This document shows, piece by piece, positions 11,183 to 20,534 of a DNA stretch of 64,000 nt (positions are counted from its first letter, which is position 1; each line of letters starts with the position of its first letter). The stretch is from the NCBI GenBank assembly GCA_027422505.1, contig JAPQWV010000731.1:124001-188000 (forward strand), given 5' to 3'. A program made the translations under genes and the position numbers. The stretch comes from Craterostigma plantagineum (Eukaryota > Streptophyta > Magnoliopsida > Lamiales > Linderniaceae). The notes below the pieces were generated by a model, which saw only the letters and a list, made by a program, of their open reading frames with translations, was not told the DNA's origin and did not search any database.

Positions 11183-12410
11183 GTGTATACTTCTTTGCGA
11201 GCTAACGTGACAAGATCTTGGTACTTCGATAGCGGGTGTTCCCGACATATGGCGGGTACCAAAGAGTATCTCAGTGATTACAAGCCTTTAAACAGCAGGT
11301 CTGTTACGTTCGGAGGTGGTGCAAAGGGACAAATTCTTAGCCGCGATAGATTGAATGTGGCCGATTTTCCCAGACTAAGCAACTTTCTACATATCGAGGT
11401 ATTGGTTGCTAATTTAATTAGCATAAGCCAGTTGTGCGACGACGATCTTGAGTACGTTTTAACAAAGAATGTTGTGAAGTTTTTAACAGCAATTGCGTGC
11501 GAGTTATGGTAGGAAACGATCGAGCGATAACTGTTCCTTAGTTGGGGACAAATCCAGTTTGAAATAGGTGTGCCAATTATCTAAGGCCGAAGACGAGGTG
11601 AAGCTTTGGCATTTCAAATTGGGCCACGTAAATTACAGAACGCTAGAACAACTTAGCAAGCATGATGCAATCAGAGGCATTTCGAAGCTCAAGGAGTTTG
11701 GTAAGGTTGTATGTGAGTCATGTCTTATGAGTAAGCAAGTACTTGTTAGCCATAATGTTGACCAACATGGTGCCCAATATTTTAAAACCACTAACTGTTT
11801 TCAGCTTGTTCACATGGATTTGATGGGACCGATTGAAGTAGATAGGATTGGTGGTAGGAAATATGCTTATGTACTCGTTGATGATTTCTCTAGATATGCA
11901 TGGATATTTTTTCTTTGTGAAAAATCTGAATCGCTCGACTTCTTAAATTTTTTTGTGCTATGATTAGGAACAAATTTAGTGCTTCTATTTTTCATATTAG
12001 ATCTGATCATGGTAAGGAATTTGAATCAAATGTTTAGTGAATTCTGTGATAAGAAGGGCATCGTGCATGAGTACTCATCTCCTAAGACGCCCCAACAAAA
12101 TGGGGTGGCCGAAAGGAAGAATGGACTTTACAAGAAATGGCTGGTGTCATGTTGCAATCTAAGAATATTTCTAAACATTTTAGGGCTGAAGCATTGCACA
12201 CTACTTGTCATATTTCGAATCGTGTGCTCTTTTGGCATGGTACTAAGAAAACGTCTTATGAATTGTTGAATGGAAAAAAGAATACCATTAATTACTTTCA
12301 TGTTTTGGGTGCTATTGTTACATGTTGAATGATCGTGAGTACTTACCAAGATTGACTCGAAAAGTGACAAGTGTATATATCTTGGGTACTCGTCTAATAG
12401 TCGCGCTTAT
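11183..12410 (+). pseudogene. Copia B protease and integrase, frameshifted
   Basis: The protease motif WYFDSGCSRHMAG (about 11.22 kb) is the form found in the Sirevirus branch of Copia. Integrase begins with LWHFKLGHVNYRTLEQL and a CESCLMSKQ zinc-binding half, then LVHMDLMGPIEVDRIGG with the first catalytic Asp, YVLVDDFSRYAWIFF, the second Asp in a new frame (ILDL/GKEF region, about 12.0 kb), and PQQNGVAERKN with the catalytic Glu (about 12.1 kb). Frame changes at about 11.52, 11.95, 12.12 and 12.33 kb break the polyprotein. The following 12.42-12.74 kb is an acidic linker before RT. Confidence 0.85.
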
Positions 12411-12839
12411 CGAGTGTTAACTTGCGCATGAAGTCTGTTCAGGAGTCAATTAATATTGTTTTTGATGATGCTACTGACCTCAGCAGAAATGCTCCTCAAG
12501 TGGATATTTCAGATGTCAAAGCTATCGATGAGACAGAAGCGGTTGAGGAGGAAAATATCGAGCCAACATCGGACTCAACATCAACCCCTGAACAGAACAA
12601 TGACGAAGGACCCAGTGAAGTTCGACGAGATCCCCCTGCGAAGATTCAGAAGGACCATCCCAGAGACTTAATCATTGGAGATGTGCACGAAGGAAGGAGA
12701 ACCAGAGATAAGCCTCAAAGGATTACAAGTCCATGGTAAGGAACGTATACATGAATACGGTATACGCTGAGGTACGTTTCACTTGTTTTGTTTCTAAAAG
12801 AGAACCTAAGAATGCCGTGAATCTCTCAAGAATAATTTC

Positions 12840-14260
12840 TGGATAAATGCAATGCAAGAGGAACTCTTGCAGTTTGAGAGAACCAAGTTTGGACCTTAGT
12901 ACCACGGCAGAAAGACATTAATGTCATAGGCACAAAGTGGATTTTTAAGAACAAATCTGATGAACTTGGTAAACTTGTTAGGAACAAAGCACGTTTAGTA
13001 GCTCAGGGTTATACTCAAGTTGAGGGCATAGATTTTGATAAGACGTTTGCGCCTGAAGCTAGGTTAGAATCGATTAGGTTGTTGCTAGCGATTGCATGTT
13101 GGCTTAACATTACATTACACCAAATGGATGTTAAGGGTGAATTTTTAAATGGGTACATTGATAAGGAAATATATGTCGAGCAGCCTAAGGGATTTGAGTA
13201 TCCGCATTATCCTAACCATGTCTTTAAGCTACAGAAAGCGTTATATGGATTGAAGCAAGCTCATCGAGCTTGGTATGCGAGGTTAGCCATGTTCCTACTT
13301 GAGTTTGAGTTTGTACGAGGTGAGGCCGACCGCACTCTTTTTGTGAAAAAGGTCGGTTCGGATATTTTAATTGCCCAAGTTTATGTTGATGATATTTTGT
13401 TTGGCTCAAGCTCACAGTCTATGCTTGATCAGTTCGAGCAGACGATGAATACCGCATGATTGGGGAGCAGACGATCAGTTCGAAATGAGCATGATTGGGG
13501 AGCTAACTTATTTTTTAGGCTTGCAAATTAAGCAAAGCAGCGACGAGATCTTTATGTCCCACGAGAAATACGCTAAACACTGTGAAGAAGTTCGGGTTGG
13601 ACACGGCTAAGGTAATGAAAACGCCCATGGGGTCTACGCAAAAGGTAAGTAAAGACGATGTTGGACAGAATATTGACCCAACATTGTATCGATCCATGAT
13701 AGGCAGCTTGTTGTACCTTTCAGCTAGTAGACCTGACATCATGTATAGCGTATGTGTATGTGCTAGATATCAATCTGAGCCTAAGGTTTCCCATCTCAAT
13801 GTTGTTAAGCGTATTCTTCGTTATGTTAGTGGATCGTGTAGCCTAGGATTATGGTTCTCTAAAAATACTAATATGAGTCTTGTAGGCTACAGCGATGCTG
13901 ATTGGGCAGGTGACGAGGATGATCGCAAGAGAAGTGGCGGCTGCTTCTTCTTAGGTAACAATTTAGTTGCATGGTATAGTAAGAAGCAAAATTGTATGTC
14001 GTTATCTACTGCTGAGTCTGAGTATATTGCTGCGGGTAGTTGCTGTACGCAATTATTATGATTAAATAGCATGTTGTGTGACTATGGTTTAGAGTGCGAA
14101 TCTGTTCTCATGTATTGTGATAGCCTTAGTGCCATCAACATATCTAAAAATCCCATCCAACATTCACGTACGAAAGCATATAAATATAGGACATCATTTT
14201 CTGAGAGATATGGTAGAAAAAGAGTTAGAGCGCATTGAGCTATAGACACGAAACATCAGT
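12840..14260 (+). pseudogene. Copia B reverse transcriptase and RNase H
   Basis: RT copies element RNA into DNA and RNase H removes the template. RT starts near 12.84 kb and passes through FKNKSDELGK, ARLVAQGYTQVEGIDFD and the open frame 13079-13459: MDVKGEFLNGYIDKE, ALYGLKQAHRAWYARL and the active site VYVDDILFGS. The catalytic YVDD is present. A duplication-like stutter (GAGCAGACGATnAG words) at about 13.43-13.50 kb and a frame change precede PTLYRSMIGSLLYL, ASRPDIMYSVCVCARYQ and RNase H (GYSDADWAGDEDDRKSGG-like, then STAESEYIAAGSCC). The end reads GLHMSV and stop at about 14.34 kb, the standard Sirevirus pol end. Confidence 0.85.
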
Positions 14261-14345
14261 TAGCAGGCATATTCACGAAAACATTGGATTCTGAAAGGTT
14301 CTTGGACCTAAAGAAATTCATAGGTTTACACATGTCAGTCTGAAT

Positions 14346-15244
14346 GTTGGTCCAACATTTGGATTAGCATATGTCAAATTCAATGGTTACTGCTTTAATG
14401 TTTGATGATATATTCTGTTCTGTTTTCATGTGAAATGACTTAACTCTTCTTGACTGGTCCCTAAATGAACCCGATCCCTTTAAAATTGGCTCTTGGTAAT
14501 AAGTTTCCTAAGTACACAGCATTCGCGGTAACGATGTACTCTTTGCGACAAAAAGCCAATCAATTGATGCGTATAAGCCTGCTTGTAAACTCTTGGGTAG
14601 ATATAGGTCCTTGGTAATAAATTCCTTAGGTACATGGCATTTACTGTGACGATGTACACTATGCAACAAAAAGCCTAACCTTGAGGCTGAGGGTATAAGG
14701 GCAGTGCAAAAATTCGGTTAGAAAAATAAGGTTAAAGAGTAGTAAAGGGAACTGACTTTGAGAAGGGTTGAGCAGATAAGTCTAGAATTACGGAATAAGA
14801 ATGTTGAGTCAAATGTTGGGGCAACATGTGTAACTGTCAGTTTTTGCTATATCTTTGTGCTTTCATTTATTTGCATTAGCTTTTTTTTGTCTTGCATTTG
14901 TCAGTTTCGTGTGTCTAGTTTAGTTATCTCTCAGAATTGCATTAGAAATTCTCGAAGAACAGCTGGTTACGCTTGTCTCTATGTGCTCATCAACGTCGCT
15001 TAAACGGTTAGTCTTGCTCGATTCTACTTTGATTTTTGACGTCACAGCTCTTGACCCTCAAGGCTATCCATTCTTTCCAAAAAGGGGGAGAGGCAGAAGT
15101 TAATGTTAATGCAGCACAAGCTGAGGAGGCCGAGGACAGAGCTGGACCAAGCGGGCACGGCGGGACAGAAGATCTAGGGGCAGCTGAGCAAGGACAAAAT
15201 AAAGATGAAGATGGGCGAGGAGCGAAGGAAGCTGGAGCTAGAGC
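14346..15244 (+). other. 3' tail of Copia B downstream of pol
   Basis: This non-pol region follows the pol stop. It contains a near-tandem duplication with 118 bp period: CTTGGTAATAA at 14492 and at 14610, each followed by a GTACACAGCATT-type and a GACAAAAAGCC-type phrase. A frame at 14758-15003 (81 codons) has a hydrophobic stretch (residues about 29-50), and one at 15036-15248 is rich in Ala, Glu and Gly. Sireviruses often carry an extra, sometimes envelope-like, ORF here, but these frames are too short to claim it. The A-plus-G run AAAAAGGGGGAG at about 15079-15090 resembles a polypurine tract. A related segment occurs inside the Athila element at 49.29-49.71 kb. Confidence 0.6.
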
Positions 15245-15370
15245 TTAGGCTACCTATTGCTGATGTTCTTTACCAGGATTAGACTGGTACCGACTTACTA
15301 TGCTCAAAGCATACGCAATGTCAGGCCGCGTACATAGCATCGCATACATTAGGCTACCTATTGCTGATGT
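15245..15370 (+). repeat. 22-bp direct repeat at left joint of inverted RT fragment
   Basis: TTAGGCTACCTATTGCTGATGT-type 22-mers occupy 15245-15266 and 15349-15370. The inner copy is part of the RT reading frame (it encodes SAIGSL on the minus strand); the outer copy sits at the joint with the Copia B tail. It looks like a short templated insertion made when the ends were joined. Confidence 0.8.
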
Positions 15371-16003
15371 ATAAGGAATTTCAGTCATTTCCTTTCTTGC
15401 TTCCTCACTTTGAGGACACATGGATTTCGAGAGATGAATCCCATGTCGCATTGGCAAGAACCCTTTCTTAGATTCATCCATTCGAAACCGTTTCAGAATC
15501 TTTTCTAAATAAAGGGCCTGAGATAAACCTATCATTTGATTCGCTCGATCTCTAAAAAGGCGAATTCCAAGAATATAGGTTGCTTCTCCCAGGTCTTTCA
15601 TGGAGAATTCGGTTGAAAGCCAACCTTTCACCTCCGAGAGCATCCCGATATCGTTTCCCATCAAAAGGATGTCATCCACGTACAATAGGAGGAACGATAT
15701 CTTACTCCCACTGACCTTCTTGTAAACGCAAGGCTCATCTTCATTCTTTAAGAATACGTAGTTTCTAACTACTTCATCAAATCGAAGACTCCAGCTTCTA
15801 GACGCTTGCTTAAGTCCATAAATGGACCTATTAAGCTTGCACACTTTGTGAGCATCTGCTTGCGATGTAAAATCCTTGGGCTGCTCCATATAGATCTCCT
15901 CCTGGAGGAATCCATTTAGGAAAGCGGTTTTCACATCCATCTGCCAGATCTCATAGTCATAGTATGCTGCTATCGCAAGCAGAATGCGGATAGACTTAAT
16001 CAT
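15254..16003 (-). pseudogene. Inverted fragment of Copia C reverse transcriptase
   Basis: An open frame of 249 codons on the minus strand encodes the RT core: LLAIAAYYDYEIWQMDVKT, FLNGFLQEEIYMEQPKDF, LNRSIYGLKQASRSW, the active site LLYVDDILLMGND (YVDD codons at 15671-15682), FSMKDLGEATYILGI, and GSLMYAMLCTRPDIAYAL. It is nearly the same protein as the plus-strand Copia C RT at 19.25-19.95 kb, yet less decayed. It starts abruptly at IKSIRI and ends at SNPGKEH, so both ends are rearrangement joints rather than gene ends. Short direct repeats sit at both joints. Confidence 0.9.
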
Positions 16004-16660
16004 TGAGTGTCGTGTGCGGTTTGTTCCGAGTTATCGGCGCCAATCATCTTGCTCTTGTTGTAGTTGGTCCGGGTGCGTTAAGACAATATAGTCAAGCTCA
16101 TTATTGAAACGACTTGGGTGTATGTGCGGTTTGTTCCGAGTTATCGGCGCCAAACATTTCACTCTCGACGTGGATATTTCGGGTGACTGTCTAAACGCCG
16201 CTCTCCGAAACATTTTCACGCCTTACGAAGAGTTATTCCATGGGCGGGAATTTCTAAATGTTAGGATTGAGCCAGACGTTGATAGGTCACACTTAGACGG
16301 TTATTTTCCAATTATTCCTGTTAGGGTGAGGGTTCCTAACCGGAGACAAAGTTGTTGAAACACTCATGAGATGGACTCGTGTGGGACACGGGATTATCTA
16401 TGGGTTCGTGTGGGACACGACACCGTCCGAGTAATGGGCCAACAAACTGTTAGGTTGAGGATGCAGAGCGGGGAAATCAACTCCACTATGAAACCATCAA
16501 CGAGGTTTCCGAAATCTCTATCGGGAGAATGGGATTTTGAGAAAAATAGTAGAAGCCAAGCCAAATCGTTAAAGTCCTTATTTGTGCTTGTAGAATAATG
16601 CGTTGACCCCTTCAATGCTTTATTTTCTGCAGATTGTTTTCTTTCTTGTTTGTATACAAA
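16004..16660 (+). other. Leader region upstream of Copia C gag, with 30-bp direct repeat
   Basis: The 30 bp beginning GTGCGGTTTGTTCCGAG occurs at 16014-16043 and 16124-16153, a 110 bp spacing, next to the right joint of the inverted RT fragment. The rest (16.16-16.63 kb) has no recognisable domain and no TGGTATCAGAGC-type primer site. A smaller repeat, GTGTGGGACACG, occurs at about 16380 and 16409. I take it as 5' untranslated leader of Copia C whose 5' LTR is lost. An 84-codon frame (16104-16358) is not supported by any motif. Confidence 0.5.
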
Positions 16661-17470
16661 ATGACGTCACCATTCAATTTACTGATCACGCAAAATCGTT
16701 TGGAGGGTCCAAACCTTGTGGACTGGCTCCGTAACTTGAGGATAGTCCTCACTCTGGAACGCCTAGAGTATGTCCTTGAGGGACCCATACCACTCGAACC
16801 CAAGAGGGTGCGAGTGATGCTGACAGGGAATATTATGCCAAATGGATGGCTGATAGTGCCCGAAGGCTTATATGTTAGCTGGGATGAATAATGATCTGCA
16901 GCGCCAGCATGAAGGTATGCAGATGCGCGAGATATTGATTCATCTGAAGGAGTTGTACGGCGAGCAGTCGAGATCGTCTCGATACCGCGCTGCCGACAAT
17001 CTCTTTCATACCAAGATGCCTGAGGGTGCAGATGTTGCGGCACATGTGCGTAAGCTCATTGGGTACATCGAGGAACTAAGTTCTCTCGGTTCTCCCATTC
17101 ATAATGAGCTTCAGATTGACCTGATCCTTCAGTCACTCCCAGCTTCATTTGCTCAGTTTATTATAAACTATAATCTGAGCGATAGGCGACTTTCGCTTCC
17201 TGAACTCATGAACACGCTGGTTCAGACTCAGCATGAGCTAAAGAAAGGAAAGGGAAAAGAGGTTGCGCTTGTTGTGAGTACAAGGTCTAAGAGATCTAAG
17301 TCGAACAAGCCCAAGCCCAAGCCTAATAAGCCAAAAGGAGGGATTAAAAAAAAGGCAAGGATAAAATAAACGTGCCTAAATGTCCGAAGGCCACTGATAG
17401 GTGCCTTCACTGCCAAGAGCTGGGTCATTGGAAAAGGGATTGCCCCAAGCTTCGAGCTTCTGGGGCTTCA
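16661..17470 (+). pseudogene. gag: Copia C (Angela/BARE-1-like) gag
   Basis: The coat protein. The start at 16661 gives MTSPFNLLITQNRLEGPNLV, then WLRNLRIVLTLERLEYVL, the usual Copia gag N-terminus; an in-frame ATG nine codons upstream is less like the family. A frameshift at about 16880 leads to MREILIHLKELYGEQSR, FHTKMPEGADVAAHVRKL, EIDLILQSLP-like (QIDLILQSLP), a Lys-rich linker (SKSNKPKPKPNKPKGG), and after another frame change at about 17368 the zinc knuckle CLHCQELGHWKRDC. Both breaks are single-base. Confidence 0.85.
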
Positions 17471-18700
17471 GGTAAAGTTTTGGAAACTTATTGTTCTTTT
17501 ATTGTATTTTCCACTTCGTGGATTCTTGACTCGGGAGCTAGTGCTCACATTTGTGTTTTGAACCAGGGTCAGGAACGAAGTAGGAAGCTGGTGGAACGAG
17601 AAGTCTTGATCAACGTTGGTAGCGGACATAGTGTACATGCTAGTCATGTTGGATCGAAGACTCTTCTATTGAGTTATGGACATGTATTATATTTATCCGA
17701 TGTACTTGTATTGCCCAAGGGGCTGAAAAATATTATTTCTATTCCTGCTTTGAGTAAGAATGGTTATGAATTTCAATTCAATAATAATATTTGTGAGATT
17801 TATTTTGGAAATAAATGCGTCGGAAATGCAACGTTAATAAATGGTTTATATTACGTTAATGTCCAGGAACATGCGAATGTAGTTACCGACAAACGTAACT
17901 TAGAGTTAAATAAAAAGTATTTGTGGCATCTTAGACTTGGTCATGCCGGAGTTCGAAAGATTCAAGAGTTGGAGAAACACGCATTATTAAGCCTACAGAA
18001 TCAGATTCCTATCTAACGTGCGAATCTTGTATCCTCGGCAAAATGACTAAGTCTCCTTTTACAGGGACTTTTCAAAGAGCCACTAATCTTTTGGATTTGA
18101 TCCATACAGACGTTTGTGGACCGTTTAGTGTAACGGCCCGAGGTAATTTCCATTATTTCGTGACTTTCACAGATGATCACTCTCGCTACGGCTTGGTGTA
18201 TCTGCTGAAGCACACGTCTGAAACGCTTGAAAAGTTCAAGGAATTCAAGACTTTAGTGGAAAATTAAACTGGGAGACAAATTAAAGTCGTACGATCAGAT
18301 CGAGGCGACGAGTATATGAGTCTCGAGTTCGATGATTTCTTGAAAGAAAATGGAATTATTTCGCAGTTTACACCGCCCGGGACACCACAACTGAATGGTG
18401 TTGCCGAACGTAGGAATCGAACATTGTTTTATAAAGTTCGATCTACGCTAAGCTATACAGATCTCCCCATATCGTTATGGGGATATGCTTTGCAAACTGC
18501 TGTTTATGTTTTGAACAGAACCCCTTCGAAGTCTGTAGATAGGGTACCTGACGAAATTTGGAATGGTAAGAAGCCCAACTTAAATCACTTAAGGGTTTGG
18601 GGATGCCCCGCGCAGCAGACAAACTCGAATCTAGGTCCATGAAAGGACGTTTCGTTGGATATCCCAATGACAGCATGGGATATTATTTTTACTTCCATGA
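17471..18700 (+). pseudogene. Copia C protease and integrase
   Basis: The protease active site WILDSGASAHIC lies near 17.52 kb in an open frame (17372-18016) that continues to YLSDVLVLPKGLKNIISI and the GAG-pre-integrase motif YLWHLRLGHAGVRKIQEL. After a stop near 18.015 kb integrase proceeds: CESCILGKMTKSPF, DLIHTDVCGPFSVTARG (first Asp), FVTFTDDHSRYGLVYL, a stop near 18.265 kb, RSDRGDEYMS (second Asp) and PQLNGVAERRNRTL (Glu), WGYALQTAVYVLNRTPSK and LNHLRVWGCPA. The catalytic residues are all present; only frame integrity is lost. Confidence 0.88.
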
Positions 18701-20523
18701 TGATCAAAGGATCGTCGTAGCTATTCATGCTCACTTTCTTGAGGAACAGTTCGTTCGAGAAGGTGGAGCTGGCAGAGAAGTGACTCTTGGAGAGTTAGAC
18801 GAAGCTCCTCCAGAGACATCAGTGCCTGAGGGCACAGATGAGCAGTCCGAGACGCGCCGAGAATTGCGCAGGTCAGGTAGAATGTCTCGCATGCCTGAGA
18901 GATATGGTATGATACATGTCGAGCACGGAGGTGCTGCGATTGAGGGGATCGTTGGTGACGACCCCGCTACCTATGATCAGGCAATGATGGATGTTGACTC
19001 TAAGAAATGGGTCGAACATATGAAAGCAGAGATGGACTCGATGTACACCAACCAAGTCTGGACTCTAGTAGATTTGCCTGAAGGTTTTAGACCTATAGGG
19101 TGCAAATGGATCTATAAGAGAAAAATTGGATCTGACGGACAGGTTGATACCTACAAAGCTAGGCTAGTAGCGCAAGGGTATAATCAAAAGGAGGGCATAG
19201 ATTATGAGGAAACCTTTTCACCTGTTGCAATGATCGCATTCTGCTTACCATAGCAGCATACTATGATTACGAGATCTGGCAGATGGATGTGAAAACCGCT
19301 TTCCTAAATGGATTCCTCCAGGAGGAGATCTATATGGAGCAGCCCAAGGTTTACATCGCAAGCAGATGCTCACAAAGTGTGCAAGCTTAATAGGTCCATT
19401 TATGGACTTAAGCAAGCGTCTAGAAGTTGAAATCTTCGATTTGATGAAGTAGTTAGAAACTACGGATTCATAAAGAATGAAGATGAGCCTTGTGTTTACA
19501 AGAAGGTCAGTGGGAGTAAGATATCGTTCCTCGTATTGTACGTGGATGACATCCTTTTGATGGGAAACGATATCGGGATGCTCTCAGAGGTGAAAGCTTG
19601 GCTTTCAACCGCATTCTCTATGAAAGACTGGGAGAAGCAACCTATATTCTTGGAATTCACCTTTTTAGAGATCGAGCGAATCGAATGATAGGTTTATCTC
19701 AGGCCCTTTACTTAGAAAAGATTCTTCGAATGGATGAATCTAAGAAAGGGTTCTTGCCAATGCGACATGGGATTCATCTCTCGAATCCATGTGTCCTCAA
19801 AGTGAGGAAGCAAGAAAGGAAATGACTGAAATTCCTTATGCATCAGCAATAGGTAGCCTAATGTATGCGATGCTATGTACGTGGCCTGACATTGCGTATG
19901 CTTTAAGCATAGTAAGTCGGTACCAGTCTAATCCTGGTAAAGAACATTGTAATGCAGTAAAGAATATCTTTAAGTACCTTAGAAGGACTAAAGATATGAT
20001 ACTGATTTATGGAAATGGAGAATTAGAGGTGGATGAATGGTTATACCGATTCGGATTTCCAGTCAGACGTGGATGACCGAAAATCTACTTCTGGTTTCGT
20101 CTATACGCTCAATGGTGGAGCAGTGTCTTGGAAAAGTTGTAAGCAAAGCACTACTGCTGATTCCACCACTGAGGCGGAGTATATTGCAGCCTCTGAGGTA
20201 GCAAAGGAAGGTGTTTGGATGAGGAAGTTCTTAGAAGAACTCCAAGTTGTTCCAGGCATAGTGGACCACACGCTACCATTGTGGTGCGACAATAGTGGGG
20301 CAGTAGCACAAGCCAAGGAACCTAGGTCTCACTCAAAGTCCAAACACATAAAAAGAAAATACCACGTGCTGCGTGGGTTCGTTGAGAATGGCTACATAGC
20401 TGTGCAGAAAATAGCCACCGCGGATAACGTGGCGCCCGTTCACCAAGCCTCTCTCACAGGCAGTGCTTGATCGACACCTCTATAAAATGGGGTTACGATA
20501 TCATAGCGCATGGCATTGAGTGC
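18597..20523 (+). pseudogene. Copia C reverse transcriptase and RNase H
   Basis: The frame 18597-19253 holds the linker and RT N-terminus (MKGRFVGYPNDSMGYYFY, then KWVEHMKAEMDSMYTNQVW, GCKWIYKRKIG, ARLVAQGYNQKEGIDYEE). Further pieces follow in shifted frames: MDVKTAFLNGFLQEE, the active site LYVDDILLMGND (YVDD codons 19539-19550), GEATYILGIHLFRDRANRM, FLPMRHGIHLS, GSLMYAMLCTWPDIAYAL, and RNase H GYTDSDFQSDVDDRKSTSG, STTEAEYIAASEVAKEGVW, plus CDNSGAVAQAKEPRSHSKSK. These features are those of the BARE-1/Angela group. Several one-base breaks and a four-residue loss relative to the inverted copy (KRF missing before RMDES) are visible. Confidence 0.88.
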
Positions 20524-20534
20524 AAGTGGGAGAT
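20524..20534 (+). promoter_or_regulatory. Polypurine tract of Copia C
   Basis: AAGTGGGAGAT directly precedes the TGTTGGGGAT start of the 3' LTR; it is the usual primer for plus-strand DNA synthesis. Confidence 0.8.

Noticed and set aside
16104..16358. 84-codon ORF upstream of Copia C gag
   Set aside because: Spans a rearrangement-associated repeat and leader; no recognisable domain.
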